Positions 42,217-51,969 of a stretch of 64,000 nucleotides of DNA are shown here, one piece after another. The translations under genes were made by a program, and so were the position numbers. Numbering within the stretch: position 1 is the first letter of the stretch; the number at the start of each line of letters is the position of its first letter. Origin of the DNA: Chryseobacterium culicis (lineage in GTDB: Bacteria > Bacteroidota > Bacteroidia > Flavobacteriales > Weeksellaceae); contig NZ_PCPP01000001.1 in assembly GCF_002979755.1 (NCBI RefSeq), positions 2,388,665 through 2,452,664 on the forward strand, read 5' to 3'. The notes under the pieces are model-generated. The model saw only the letters and a program-made list of their open reading frames with translations, was not told the origin of the DNA and made no database searches.

Positions 42217-45200
42217 TTGCGGAATTATATCCTTCTAATTGTATTCTTCTTAGGCATATTTTCAGGAAATGCTCAGGTATTTTCATGGAAAAATCCCAAC
42301 GTGCCTGAAGACAGCATCAAACGAGACAGTATTCTTGCAGCAAGGCTTGAGCAGGATATCTTTGCAAAGGACACTCTTGATTTCATAAGAACGCACAACA
42401 AGATCGTTATCGATGAGGCTGTACTGGCGAAGAATGATAAAAAGCGATTTTTAGGAGAACTTAATTCAAAAGGTTCTATCATCAGAGGGATTACTTTTGG
42501 TAACAATCAGGGCCAGTCTGTACAAAGTTCTATGGATCTTCAGATTTCAGGACGTTTGTCGAAAGATGTTACGATTTTAGCCAGTATTTCGGATCACAAC
42601 CTGCCTATTCAGGCTGATGGTTATACCCAAACGCTTGAGGAGTTTGACAAAATCTACATGCAGCTTAATATTAAGGAAAAATCCATCCTTAGAGCCGGGC
42701 ATCTTGACCTTGTAGAATCTAAGAATTATTTTGCCAAATACCAAAGACGAAGCATGGGGCTTCAGTTCCAGACAGAATTTGGGAAGGAAAATAAAACATT
42801 GGTAGATATCTCTGCAGGTGTTGCGCGAAGTGAATTTCACAGAATCCGTTTTCAGGGGGTTGAAGGGAATCAGGGCCCTTACCGTCTGACAGGTAAGAAT
42901 GGGGAACAGTTTATCACACTGATCTCCGGTTCTGAACAGGTCTTCATTGATGGTATTTTGATGAAGCGTGGTGAAAACCAGGATTATATTATCAATTACA
43001 ATACCGGTGAAGTTACCTTTACCAGTTTCCGTCCTATTTTCCAGCAGAATTTCATAACGATTTCTTATAACTATGCCAACAGGAATTATTCAAGATATCT
43101 GTTTACAGGAAAGCTTGAACATCAGAGAGAGAAATTCAAAGTAGGCTTAAACTGGTTCATGGAAAATGACAATAAGAACGCTCCTCTGTCTTTAAGTCTT
43201 TCTAAAGAAGATGAACAGATTCTTGCAGATGCAGGAAACAATCCGGATTTGATGTATGCTCCTTCAGGGGTGGTAACGGAGTATGATGTCAATAAAATTT
43301 TATATAAATTAAATCCCGCCGGAACTTTCTATGAATATTCTACTGATTCAAGTTTAACGCTTTATCAGGTTTCTTTTACGTATTTCGGGGCTAATCTGGG
43401 AGATTATAAAATAGCACAAACCACCAATAACGGACGTGTTTTTGAATATGTAGGTCCGAATGCCGGAGACTACAGAGCGGTAAGAAAACTTCCTTCTCCT
43501 CAGAAGTCACAGGTATACTCTGTGAACTCTGAATATTTACTGAATGAAGGAAAAATAGGAGCAGACATTTCCCTGAGCAATTATGATGTCAATTTATTTT
43601 CCTCAAAAGATTCTGATCAGAATATGGGATATGCATGGCGTATTTTCGGAAATAAGAGTTTCACGAAAAATGCCTGGAAAGGAACACCTAGTTTTGAATA
43701 TCAATATATAGACAGGCAGTTTCATATCCTTGACCGTATCAATGATGTGGAATTCTCCAGAGACTTCAACCTTACCCAGGAATTTAATAAGAAGACCCAA
43801 AACAGGTTTATCTTCAGTTTCCTGAATAAATGGAATAATAAATCCACCTTAAATTACCGTGTCAATTATCTGAATGAACAAAATTCTTATAAAGGGATCA
43901 AAAATGACCTGGACTTTGGCTGGCTCACAGGAAAGTTCTTTACCAAGGGGAATTTATCTTATTTGAATACAACTGCCACCCTTCAGGACACAAAGTTCAT
44001 CCGTGGTGGAGTTTCAACAGAGTTTACCGGCAAAAAAGGAAGCTGGGCAGTTGGTGGAAGCATGGAACATAACGAGAAGAAATACAATGACACTCAACTT
44101 ATGGATGTCACGAGTTTCAGCTGGAAGGAAATCTTTTTGCAAAAGAAAATCGGTGACAGTACAAGAACTAAGTTGTTGGCAAAAGTATACATGAGAGATA
44201 ATGACTCGGTACGTGACAACAGGCTTCAGAATATGAACAATATTTTGGGAATTATGGCTGAAAGTCAGATTATCAAAACAGAAAGAACCTCCCTAAATGC
44301 TTTAATCCATTACCGAAAATTCTTCTATGCAGGTGCAGAAGGTGAAGTAACCCGTAATAATGATTTTGTTGTTGGAAACATCTTATACAATCAACAGCTT
44401 TTCAGAAATGGAATGCGTCTTCAGGCTTTCTATGAACTGGGGAACGGACAGGAAGCCCAGAGAGAATTTCAATATATTAAAGTAACAGATGGACAAGGGG
44501 TTTATAAATGGACCGATTATAACGGAGATGGAGTTCAGCAGCTGGACGAATTTGAAATCGCTGAGTATTCTGACCTTGCACAATATATCCGTGTATACAC
44601 CAATTCTGTAAGATATATTCCTTCTAATAAAAATAAATTACAGCTGGCTTTATTTGTGAATCCGGCAATTGTTTTCAACTCTGAGAACGGGTTTTTAAAA
44701 CGATGGAATTTCAATATTTCATTAAACTCTCAAAACTCTTTCTATAAAAAGGAAAAAGTGCTTGTTCTGAATCCTTTTGAAAAAAACAGTGATCAGATCC
44801 TTAAAAATCAGAATATTCTTGCTTCTGTACAGTTTAACCCAACCGACAAGTCAGGCTGGAACGGAAATTACAGATTCATCACCAATGACAATCTCATTAA
44901 TGCCAATTTCAGTAATGAAGAACGTGAGCAGACTTCTCATTTCCTGAATGTAGGATACTGGTTCAATAAAGAATTCAGAGTAGACTGGGAAAACTCAGTT
45001 CATGATATCCAAAACTCTTCACAATTATTTAAAACAAGAGATTATCGTCTCAATAATTTTGAAACCAAGCCTAAAGCAACTTATAAGTTCACAGATGCCA
45101 TTCAGGCTGAATTATCTTCTGCTTTCCGCCAGAAACAAAGATTGGATGGCGAAGAACTTCTTAAAGCTTTTGATATTACAGGAACCATCCAATGGGAGCG

Positions 45201-45441
45201 TAGAAAAACGTCTATCCGTGGAAATTTCTCGTTCATCAGCAACAATTTTACCGGAAACAATTTCAGTATTGTAGGAAACCAGATGCTGGATGGGCTTAAG
45301 CCTGGGAAAAACCAGGTATGGAGTGTATTCATCCAACAGGCTATCAACTCCTTTATCCAGCTGAATCTTAATTACGAAGGAAGAAACTCAGGTGACCGGA
45401 CCATTCATATCGGAAGTATGCAGGTAAAAGCAAGCTTCTAA
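42217..45441 (+). CDS. Giant outer-membrane beta-barrel protein
   Basis: 1074 residues from a TTG start at 42217 (signal peptide RNYILLIVFFLGIFSGNAQ). The long body has alternating amphipathic strands with Tyr/Phe-Asn patterns of a large beta-barrel (e.g. NRNYSRYLFTGKLEHQREKF; FISYNYANRNYS-like segments). An EF-hand-like loop DYNGDGVQQLDE lies near residue 767. The protein ends MQVKASF, a barrel-type terminal Phe. It resembles a widespread Bacteroidota outer-membrane family of unknown function. It is not a TonB receptor (no plug). Confidence 0.7.
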   Translation: MRNYILLIVFFLGIFSGNAQVFSWKNPNVPEDSIKRDSILAARLEQDIFAKDTLDFIRTHNKIVIDEAVLAKNDKKRFLGELNSKGSIIRGITFGNNQGQSVQSSMDLQISGRLSKDVTILASISDHNLPIQADGYTQTLEEFDKIYMQLNIKEKSILRAGHLDLVESKNYFAKYQRRSMGLQFQTEFGKENKTLVDISAGVARSEFHRIRFQGVEGNQGPYRLTGKNGEQFITLISGSEQVFIDGILMKRGENQDYIINYNTGEVTFTSFRPIFQQNFITISYNYANRNYSRYLFTGKLEHQREKFKVGLNWFMENDNKNAPLSLSLSKEDEQILADAGNNPDLMYAPSGVVTEYDVNKILYKLNPAGTFYEYSTDSSLTLYQVSFTYFGANLGDYKIAQTTNNGRVFEYVGPNAGDYRAVRKLPSPQKSQVYSVNSEYLLNEGKIGADISLSNYDVNLFSSKDSDQNMGYAWRIFGNKSFTKNAWKGTPSFEYQYIDRQFHILDRINDVEFSRDFNLTQEFNKKTQNRFIFSFLNKWNNKSTLNYRVNYLNEQNSYKGIKNDLDFGWLTGKFFTKGNLSYLNTTATLQDTKFIRGGVSTEFTGKKGSWAVGGSMEHNEKKYNDTQLMDVTSFSWKEIFLQKKIGDSTRTKLLAKVYMRDNDSVRDNRLQNMNNILGIMAESQIIKTERTSLNALIHYRKFFYAGAEGEVTRNNDFVVGNILYNQQLFRNGMRLQAFYELGNGQEAQREFQYIKVTDGQGVYKWTDYNGDGVQQLDEFEIAEYSDLAQYIRVYTNSVRYIPSNKNKLQLALFVNPAIVFNSENGFLKRWNFNISLNSQNSFYKKEKVLVLNPFEKNSDQILKNQNILASVQFNPTDKSGWNGNYRFITNDNLINANFSNEEREQTSHFLNVGYWFNKEFRVDWENSVHDIQNSSQLFKTRDYRLNNFETKPKATYKFTDAIQAELSSAFRQKQRLDGEELLKAFDITGTIQWERRKTSIRGNFSFISNNFTGNNFSIVGNQMLDGLKPGKNQVWSVFIQQAINSFIQLNLNYEGRNSGDRTIHIGSMQVKASF

Positions 45442-45464
45442 TTATGATGGTTACTTTATACAAT

Positions 45465-45500
45465 AAAAAATCCCCAATATTATTGCTATTGGGGATTTTT
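45465..45500. terminator. Bidirectional rho-independent terminator
   Basis: A 14-bp stem, AAAAATCCCCAATA with TATTGGGGATTTTT, closes a 7-nt loop. It ends the convergent giant-barrel and beta-helix genes. Confidence 0.92.
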
Positions 45501-45519
45501 CTTATTATTAGGGTATATA

Positions 45520-47490
45520 TTATTTTTTAATAATTTTTAAAGACTGTGATCCTTTTTCTGTATTCACTTTTAAAATATAAACTCCTGCAGCAGCACGTCT
45601 CAAATCTACAGAGCCTTTTTCAGCGTTAATGGTTTCGCTGAGAATTCTCTGGCCTGAAACATTATACACTTCAATATCTTTAATTCTACTGTCATTATTG
45701 ATATATAGGTAATCCACAACAGGGTTCGGATAAACATTCACTGTATTCTTTTTCGCAGCTTCATTTACTGCCAATACAGCTGCTGTGAATTCAAAACTTC
45801 CGAGGTCTGGTGTTAAAGCATTTCTTATATTGCCATCTGCATCCAGTGTTACTTCAACTACCGGAGTTCCCTTATTATCAAGAGCTGCATTCCCTGTGGC
45901 TGACAAATGGAAATCAGTTGCTGATACGAATACCGGCAGCACATTCAATGAGTTTACATTTCCTCCGAATCCCGCCTGGATATCAGCAAGAGTAGCTTTT
46001 GCCAATCCTCCAATATACCCAAGATTGGTACCGGAAGAATAGAAATTATTATAATTAATAGTAGAAAAAACACTACTGGCAGCTCCCGCATAAATAGCGT
46101 ATCTGTCGCCTGCCTGAGTCTGGGTATTGACAAAAAGATTGTTTCTGATATCAATACCTCCTGCACCAGTCACCCCACTTGTAATATTTAAAGCAGAGGG
46201 TCTTCCTGCAACAGTCTGGCTGACATTCATGACAACGGTATTATAATAAAGTTTATATCCGCCTCCTGCAGCGACAACAATCCCGTTTCCATTGTCATTT
46301 ACTCCTCCTGTTGTTGCATATCCATATCCGGCGACACCACTGACGATATTGTTGGCCACTAATGTATTGGAGATAAGACTTGTTGTGGACAGATAAATTC
46401 CCTGAGCTCCGTACCCTGATACATTAGTGTTTTTAACTCCATTTATTTTATTATTAATAATGGTCATTCCGGTTGTCAATGTACCTCCTGCATAAATACC
46501 TGTAAACAAACTTCCTGTTCCACTGGAATTAAAATTGGAAATCGTATTTCCACTTACCATAATATTGGCTACTGCAGAGGCTCCTGTACTCCCTGAGGTG
46601 ATCGTTATGCCGGAAGCTCCTCCCGCACCCGTTCCGGTATACCCAAGATTGGTAATGGTATTTGAAATAATTGAAGAATTGACTGTTGCTGTGGCAAACC
46701 AGATCCCTCTTTTAATTTCAGCATTGGTCGTTTCAAAGTTACCTAATGTATTATTACTTACTGTTACTCCATCGGCACCCTGAACATAAATTCCTCCAAG
46801 ACGGTTGGCATCTGCTCCCGAAGCACTTATATCATTACCTGTAACCAATGTATTAGCTCCATTACCAGCAGCTGTAGCAGCAAATAAATAAATTCCCATA
46901 TAAGCTTTCTTCACAGCATTATTCTGAATAGTAACATTGTTAAAGAAGCCTCCCGTAGGTGTTGCTGCTCCGTCATACATCACCAAAGCTGACGAATTAT
47001 TCATTCCGTTGATAATATTAAGGTTTTTAACCATAATATTAGTATTGGCTGCAGCTGCAGAAGCCGCTATGAATGTAAGGACCTGCGGTGCTGTAGTAGA
47101 AGTGTTGGTAAGGGTAAGATCTCTTGTAGTTCCTGAAGCTGCATTGCTTCCGTCCAGGGTAATATTACTCCCCTGTATTCTCACTAAAGGCGCACTGGCA
47201 ATATCCCCGGAAATAGTTGCCGTAACTCCTGTGGCAGGCTTTATGGCAACAGAAGTATAACTTGTTGCTCCGCCACTGGCATTCAGACTGGCTGTTGCCG
47301 TTTCCGTTGTGTTTGCTGTGATACTGATTGTAATTGCCCCCTGATGTGTTCCTGCGTTAATAGCATCAAATGCGCCTTTTAACGTAGTATAGGTTCCTGT
47401 AGCTGTTCCTGCCGTAGCAGAAATATTTACTTGCGAATAAAAATTTGATGAAACCAAAATTGCCATCAAACAAAATAGAATTTTTCTCAT
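45520..47490 (-). CDS. T9SS cargo protein, right-handed beta-helix
   Basis: 656 residues with a signal peptide (MRKILFCLMAILVSSNFYSQ). The body is full of short repeats typical of a parallel beta-helix (IQNNAVKKAYMGIYLF; VSNNTLGNFE; ISNTITNLGYTG; IINNKINGVKN), each with a conserved N or T corner. The C-terminal type-A sorting domain starts near VNVYPNPVVDYLYINN and ends SLKIIKK. It is probably secreted by the type IX system and surface-attached, perhaps as a glycan-binding or adhesive protein. No polysaccharide lyase active site was identified. Confidence 0.85.
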   Translation of the reverse strand: MRKILFCLMAILVSSNFYSQVNISATAGTATGTYTTLKGAFDAINAGTHQGAITISITANTTETATASLNASGGATSYTSVAIKPATGVTATISGDIASAPLVRIQGSNITLDGSNAASGTTRDLTLTNTSTTAPQVLTFIAASAAAANTNIMVKNLNIINGMNNSSALVMYDGAATPTGGFFNNVTIQNNAVKKAYMGIYLFAATAAGNGANTLVTGNDISASGADANRLGGIYVQGADGVTVSNNTLGNFETTNAEIKRGIWFATATVNSSIISNTITNLGYTGTGAGGASGITITSGSTGASAVANIMVSGNTISNFNSSGTGSLFTGIYAGGTLTTGMTIINNKINGVKNTNVSGYGAQGIYLSTTSLISNTLVANNIVSGVAGYGYATTGGVNDNGNGIVVAAGGGYKLYYNTVVMNVSQTVAGRPSALNITSGVTGAGGIDIRNNLFVNTQTQAGDRYAIYAGAASSVFSTINYNNFYSSGTNLGYIGGLAKATLADIQAGFGGNVNSLNVLPVFVSATDFHLSATGNAALDNKGTPVVEVTLDADGNIRNALTPDLGSFEFTAAVLAVNEAAKKNTVNVYPNPVVDYLYINNDSRIKDIEVYNVSGQRILSETINAEKGSVDLRRAAAGVYILKVNTEKGSQSLKIIKK

Positions 47491-47676
47491 GACACTAATT
47501 TTTATTATACTAAATATAAAAAATAATTATCAATAAAATTCAATAAACATTGATAATCAGTTAAATATATTAAATAAAAATTAAACAAAATATCATAAAA
47601 TCCCTTAAACAAAACAACACAAGCAAAACACAATACCACATTTTAATTTAAAAAATATTGTTTTTTAAGAATTTCG

Positions 47677-47684
47677 TAAATTTG
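47677..47684 (+). promoter_or_regulatory. Promoter -7 element 4 nt before dusB ATG
   Basis: TAAATTTG is followed by CACC and the ATG at 47689. The spacing is the same as before aroC, again suggesting a leaderless mRNA. Confidence 0.7.
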
Positions 47685-47688
47685 CACC

Positions 47689-48684
47689 ATGATAAAAATA
47701 GGCAACATAGAACTGCCGGAATTTCCACTTTTGCTGGCTCCAATGGAAGACGTAAGTGATCCTCCGTTCAGACGTTTGTGTAAAATGCACGGTGCAGATT
47801 TAATGTATTCGGAATTTATTTCTTCCGAAGGGTTAATTCGTGACGCTATCAAGAGTCGTAAAAAGCTGGATATTTTCGATTATGAAAGACCAGTGGGGAT
47901 ACAGATTTTTGGTGGAGATGAAGAAGCAATGGCTATGTCCGCAAGAATTGTTGAAACGGTAAACCCGGATCTTGTAGATATTAATTTTGGATGCCCGGTA
48001 AAAAAAGTTGTCTGCAAAGGAGCAGGAGCTGGTGTACTGAAAGATATTGATCTGATGGTTCGTCTTACCAAAGCCGTGGTAAGCTCTACTCACCTGCCTG
48101 TAACGGTAAAAACCCGTTTAGGATGGGACAGTACCAGCATTAATATTGATGAAGTGGCAGAACGTCTGCAGGAAACCGGAATCAAAGCTCTTACGATACA
48201 TGCAAGAACCCGTGCTCAGATGTATAAGGGTGAAGCAGACTGGGAGCATATTTCAAGAATTAAACAAAATCCTAATATTGAGATTCCAATTTTTGGAAAT
48301 GGTGATATAGATTCTGCTGAAAAAGCATTAGAATATAAACAAAAGTATGCATGTGACGGCATCATGATTGGGCGTGCTGCTATTGGATATCCATGGATAT
48401 TTAACGAAATCAAACATTTCTTTACAACAGGAGAACATTTACCTGAACCTACAATTTCAGACCGATTACTGGCTGTTCGCCAACATGCAGAATGGAGTGC
48501 TGAATGGAAAGGAGAAAGATTGGGATTGGTTGAAATGAGACAGCATTACAGCAATTATTTCAGAGGGATTCCTCATTTCAAGGAATTTAGAAAAAAATTC
48601 CTGGAAGTTTTCACTATGGAAGAAATGAACAGTCTGATCAAAGAGACCCAACAATTCTACGAAGAATACCAGGCTCAGCTATAA
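47689..48684 (+). CDS. dusB: tRNA-dihydrouridine synthase, DusB-like
   Basis: 331 residues, a flavin enzyme that reduces uridine to dihydrouridine in tRNA D-loops. Motifs: LLAPMEDVSDPPFRRLCKMHG (residues ~15-35), DINFGCPVKKVVCKGAGAGV (near 97, catalytic Cys in GCPVKKV), VTVKTRLGW near 137, IHARTRAQMYKGEADW near 169, and GNGDIDSAEKA near 202 with the FMN-phosphate loop CDGIMIGRAAIGYPWIF. Length and motif order fit the DusB class. Confidence 0.97.
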   Translation: MIKIGNIELPEFPLLLAPMEDVSDPPFRRLCKMHGADLMYSEFISSEGLIRDAIKSRKKLDIFDYERPVGIQIFGGDEEAMAMSARIVETVNPDLVDINFGCPVKKVVCKGAGAGVLKDIDLMVRLTKAVVSSTHLPVTVKTRLGWDSTSINIDEVAERLQETGIKALTIHARTRAQMYKGEADWEHISRIKQNPNIEIPIFGNGDIDSAEKALEYKQKYACDGIMIGRAAIGYPWIFNEIKHFFTTGEHLPEPTISDRLLAVRQHAEWSAEWKGERLGLVEMRQHYSNYFRGIPHFKEFRKKFLEVFTMEEMNSLIKETQQFYEEYQAQL

Positions 48685-48686
48685 AA

Positions 48687-48718
48687 ATAAAACCATCAGT
48701 TTTACTGATGGTTTTATT
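48687..48718. terminator. Bidirectional terminator between dusB and deoC
   Basis: AATAAAACCATCAG pairs with CTGATGGTTTTATT. Both flanks are A/T-rich, serving the convergent genes. Confidence 0.9.
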
Positions 48719-48735
48719 TTTAGAATCTAATTATA

Positions 48736-49479
48736 TTAATATCCTTCTGATGAAGATTCGTTTTTAATTAATCCCAGCGCTGAAGAGGTTCCAATTCTTT
48801 TAACTCCCATTGTAATCATTTTTTCAGCATCTTCAGGAGTTCTTACTCCTCCAGCTGCTTTTACAGGAAGTTTCCCAGCATTGTTGAGCATTATGGTGAT
48901 TCCTTCAAAGGTTGCTCCATTAGGCTTTCCTTCGGCAGTTTGGTAAAATCCTGTTGATGACTTAACAAAAATTTTCGACAGTTGATTTTCAGAGAAATTC
49001 TCTTCTGCCCAGGTAGAAATCTTTTTAGTAAGATCTGCAATTTGTTCATCAGTTAATGCCGCGATTTCAATAATCCATTTTGCAATTTTATGATGCTCAA
49101 GAGATAATCTTGTACATTTTACAAACTCTTCTCTTACCAGTTCTATATTTCCCTGTAGATAAGCTGTATAATTAATAACAAAATCCAATTCATCTGCTCC
49201 GTCTTCTATTGCTTTTGAAGCTTCTGCAAGTTTCTCATCAATAGAATACGTTCCTTCGTGGAAACCTATTACAGTTCCTACTACAACATTTGAATTTCTT
49301 TCCTGGATATATTTCTTGATCTCAGATACGTAATCCGGTCGAATCATCACGGCAAAAATACCATTATCTATTGCTTCCTGAGCAAGTTCTTTATCTTTTT
49401 GAAGTGTTTCTTCGTGGGAAATACCTGATTGTTCTGGTGTTTTCAGGTAAGTTGAATCCAAATATTGGGCTATGTTCAT
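48736..49479 (-). CDS. deoC: Deoxyribose-phosphate aldolase
   Basis: 247 residues. It cleaves 2-deoxyribose-5-phosphate to acetaldehyde and glyceraldehyde-3-phosphate. The family's Schiff-base Lys is in KIFVKSSTGFYQTAEG (near residue 170), the second conserved Lys in LPVKAAGGVRTPEDAEKM (near 202), and the early DELDFVINYTAYLQG (near 93). The gene begins 4 nt after the Lrp-type regulator gene on the same strand, so the regulator may control it. It lets the cell use deoxynucleosides as carbon or recycle them. Confidence 0.96.
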   Translation of the reverse strand: MNIAQYLDSTYLKTPEQSGISHEETLQKDKELAQEAIDNGIFAVMIRPDYVSEIKKYIQERNSNVVVGTVIGFHEGTYSIDEKLAEASKAIEDGADELDFVINYTAYLQGNIELVREEFVKCTRLSLEHHKIAKWIIEIAALTDEQIADLTKKISTWAEENFSENQLSKIFVKSSTGFYQTAEGKPNGATFEGITIMLNNAGKLPVKAAGGVRTPEDAEKMITMGVKRIGTSSALGLIKNESSSEGY

Positions 49480-49483
49480 ATCG

Positions 49484-49954
49484 TTATACTTTCAGTTGTC
49501 TGTAAATACCTTGTTCCAAAGATATAAAAGTTTCCGTTCTTGTTACTCCTTTCAGCTTTTGAAGCTTGCTAAGAATCTGCATTAAATGATCGTTGTCTTT
49601 ACAAAGAACTTTCAGGAAAATAGTATAATTTCCTGTAGTATAGTGGGCCTCCACTACTTCATTGATATCATGCAGAGATTTTACCACTTCCGGATAATGG
49701 CTTGGCTGATCCAGAAATACCCCGATGTAGGAAATCACCTTATATCCAATTTTCTTAGGGTTAAGAAATGATATTGAATTTTCAATAACTCCTGCATGTT
49801 CGAGTTTTTTGATTCTTTGATGCACCGCCGTTGTGGAAATTCCAACATTTTTTGAAATGTGGGCTAAAGATGTTTTAGCATTGTCCATCAACATGTAGAT
49901 GATTTCTTTGTCAATAGAATCTAAATGGTAGCTTGTGTTGCTCGAATTTTTCAT
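49484..49954 (-). CDS. Lrp/AsnC-family regulator
   Basis: 156 residues. The N-terminal helix-turn-helix (LDSIDKEIIYMLMDNAKTSLA, then HISKNVGISTTAVHQRIKKLEHAGVI, residues ~11-60) and the C-terminal RAM ligand domain (VISYIGVFLDQPSH; EAHYTTGNYTIFLKVLCKD) are intact. It reads into deoC 4 nt later, so the two are likely co-transcribed. Lrp proteins form octamers and respond to amino acids or other small molecules; the ligand here is unknown. Confidence 0.95.
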   Translation of the reverse strand: MKNSSNTSYHLDSIDKEIIYMLMDNAKTSLAHISKNVGISTTAVHQRIKKLEHAGVIENSISFLNPKKIGYKVISYIGVFLDQPSHYPEVVKSLHDINEVVEAHYTTGNYTIFLKVLCKDNDHLMQILSKLQKLKGVTRTETFISLEQGIYRQLKV

Positions 49955-49981
49955 TTTCTACTTTTTTATTATTTATGTTTT

Positions 49982-50917
49982 TTAATGTAAATTTTTAAAT
50001 TTTACAAAAACCGGAAAGTGATCGCTATATCCTCCTAAATACCGTGTACCAGCATATGTTCGGAAAGGCCGTCCTTCAAAATTTCTGGTTCTGCTGCGGA
50101 TTTTTTCAGAATTAAATATATGGGCATCCTGAAAAGCCAGCGTCTTATTATCAAGCAAAGATCTTGACATAATGATCTGATCATACAACAATCCAGATTT
50201 ATAATGAAAAGTAGAATAATTTCTTGTAGAAAACAATTGCTGAAAAGGGTTCACTAAAACCTTCTCATGGTCATTGTCATAGAGAATCTGTACTAAATTT
50301 TCATCATCCGGGTTTTCGTTAAAATCACCACACAATATAACGTGCTCTTTATCTGCGTCCACTATTTTCATAATCCGTTCGCGGACTTCATTCAATATAA
50401 AGGCTCTTTTAGGCTTATTGATATCTTTTTCGCGTTTAGAGGGAAGATGGGCGATAAAGACATTAATAATTTCCCCTTTATATTTAATTTTTGAAAAAAG
50501 TACGTCTCTGGTTGTGTCGTAATTTTCTGTGTTTTTATTTACTATTTCAAAAAAGAAAGTAATGGTTTCTGAATCTATTACCTCTACTTTATTTTTATCA
50601 TATAACATGGCTACATCCACTTTTCTTTCGTCCATGGAATTATAATGTACAATTCCATATTCCGAATTAAAGGGTTCCATTTCTACAAGATCTTCCAAAA
50701 CTTTCCTTCCGGAAACTTCAGATAATCCTATTACAAATGGTAATACATCATTATCCTCCTTCATCAACTGAAATACGTGAGAGATTTTGAAAAGCTTGTT
50801 TCTATATCTCTTTTCATCCCAATTCCTTAATCCTGACCGGGTAGGATCTAATTTGTGGACAGGTTTCGGATCGGGTAAAAATAAATTTTCAACATTATAA
50901 AAAGAGAACAGCTCCAT
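49982..50917 (-). CDS. Endonuclease/exonuclease/phosphatase-family protein
   Basis: 311 residues. The EEP fold is clear: the start MELFSFYNVENLFLPD, a VIGLSEVSGRKVLEDL segment with the metal-binding Glu, FIAHLPSKREKDINKP (near 155, His), the CGDFNENPDDENL segment (near 197, GDFN), and YSDHFPVFVKF at the C-terminus (SDHxP). These are the metal and catalytic positions of the superfamily. It has no signal peptide. The substrate (DNA, RNA or a phosphoester) is not predictable. Confidence 0.93.
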   Translation of the reverse strand: MELFSFYNVENLFLPDPKPVHKLDPTRSGLRNWDEKRYRNKLFKISHVFQLMKEDNDVLPFVIGLSEVSGRKVLEDLVEMEPFNSEYGIVHYNSMDERKVDVAMLYDKNKVEVIDSETITFFFEIVNKNTENYDTTRDVLFSKIKYKGEIINVFIAHLPSKREKDINKPKRAFILNEVRERIMKIVDADKEHVILCGDFNENPDDENLVQILYDNDHEKVLVNPFQQLFSTRNYSTFHYKSGLLYDQIIMSRSLLDNKTLAFQDAHIFNSEKIRSRTRNFEGRPFRTYAGTRYLGGYSDHFPVFVKFKNLH

Positions 50918-51297
50918 CTACACTAATTTCTATACTTTTAATTTATTATGTTCTTTTTACTTTAAGATGTAAATTTATTGTTTTTTTTCCAAATTTCCTC
51001 GATTTATCCTTAAAACAATAAATCAATTCCCCATAGAAAATATTTCAAATATAGTAAAAAATACCAATGAAATCAGTGATAATAAATTAATTTTTCAATT
51101 ATTAGAGAGTTTTAGTATATTAGTCAAAATTGAGATAATATACAAAATCGGGAATAACAGAAATAAATTTTCAATTTAAAATCAGAAGTATTAATATTTT
51201 TCACACCTATTAAACTTACAACAAATATTATTCCATTTACCTATTATAAATGGAATTAAATACGCAGGTCAGAATTAGATAAATTCTGACAATTTGT
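50918..51297. other. AT-rich gap with two hairpins
   Basis: 380 bp with no gene. Near the right end are two perfect 9-bp hairpins: TTCCATTTA/TAAATGGAA (51231-51239 with 51247-51255) and GTCAGAATT/AATTCTGAC (51268-51276 with 51282-51290), 7 bp from the trmD stop. Neither has a T-run on the minus strand, so their role is unclear. The rest is AT-rich, probably including the EEP-nuclease promoter. Confidence 0.6.
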
Positions 51298-51969
51298 TTA
51301 CAGTAAATCGGGGCGTTTTTCCTTTGTGATTCTTACTGCTTCATCATGACGCCATTCTTCAATTTTTCCGGAATTCCCACTTAACAGGATTCTGGGAACC
51401 TCCAGACCTTTATAACTTTCGGGTCTTGTATAGATAGGCGGTGAAAGAAGATCGTCCTGAAAACTGTCTGTTAAAGCACTCTGCTCATCATTTAAAACGC
51501 CAGGAAGCAATCTGATGATTGAATCTGCCAAAACACAGGCTGCAAGCTCTCCGCCTGTAAGAACGTAATCTCCAATTGAAATTTCTTTGGTAATATGAAG
51601 ATCTCTTACTCTCTGGTCGATTCCTTTGTAATGCCCACAAAGAAAGATCAGATTCTCTTTGATGGAAAGTGAATTGGCAATTTTTTGGTTCAAAGTAACA
51701 CCATCCGGCGTCAGGTAGATTACTTCATCATAATTTCTTTGAGACTTAAGCTCTGAAATACATTTATCCAGTGGCTCCACCATCATTACCATTCCTGCTC
51801 CGCCTCCGTAAGGCTCGTCATCAATTTGTCTGTGCTTATTAATCGCCCAGTCTCTCAATTGATGAAAATGTACTTCTACCAGCCCTTTATCCATCGCTCT
51901 TTTCAAAATAGAAGTTTTGAACGGACTTTCCATCAATTCCGGAAGTACGCTTATTATGTCAATTCTCAT
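51298..51969 (-). CDS. trmD: tRNA (guanine-N1)-methyltransferase
   Basis: 223 residues, SPOUT-fold enzyme making m1G37 in tRNA. Motifs: [25 protein letters not shown], the [20 protein letters not shown]/tRNA loop (near residue 53-69), [15 protein letters not shown] near 108 and the [18 protein letters not shown] motif near 130. It overlaps the end of the NDH-2 gene by 4 bp (ATGA), so the two are translationally coupled. It is slightly short of the ~250-residue norm, as usual in Bacteroidota. Confidence 0.97.
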   Translation of the reverse strand: MRIDIISVLPELMESPFKTSILKRAMDKGLVEVHFHQLRDWAINKHRQIDDEPYGGGAGMVMMVEPLDKCISELKSQRNYDEVIYLTPDGVTLNQKIANSLSIKENLIFLCGHYKGIDQRVRDLHITKEISIGDYVLTGGELAACVLADSIIRLLPGVLNDEQSALTDSFQDDLLSPPIYTRPESYKGLEVPRILLSGNSGKIEEWRHDEAVRITKEKRPDLL

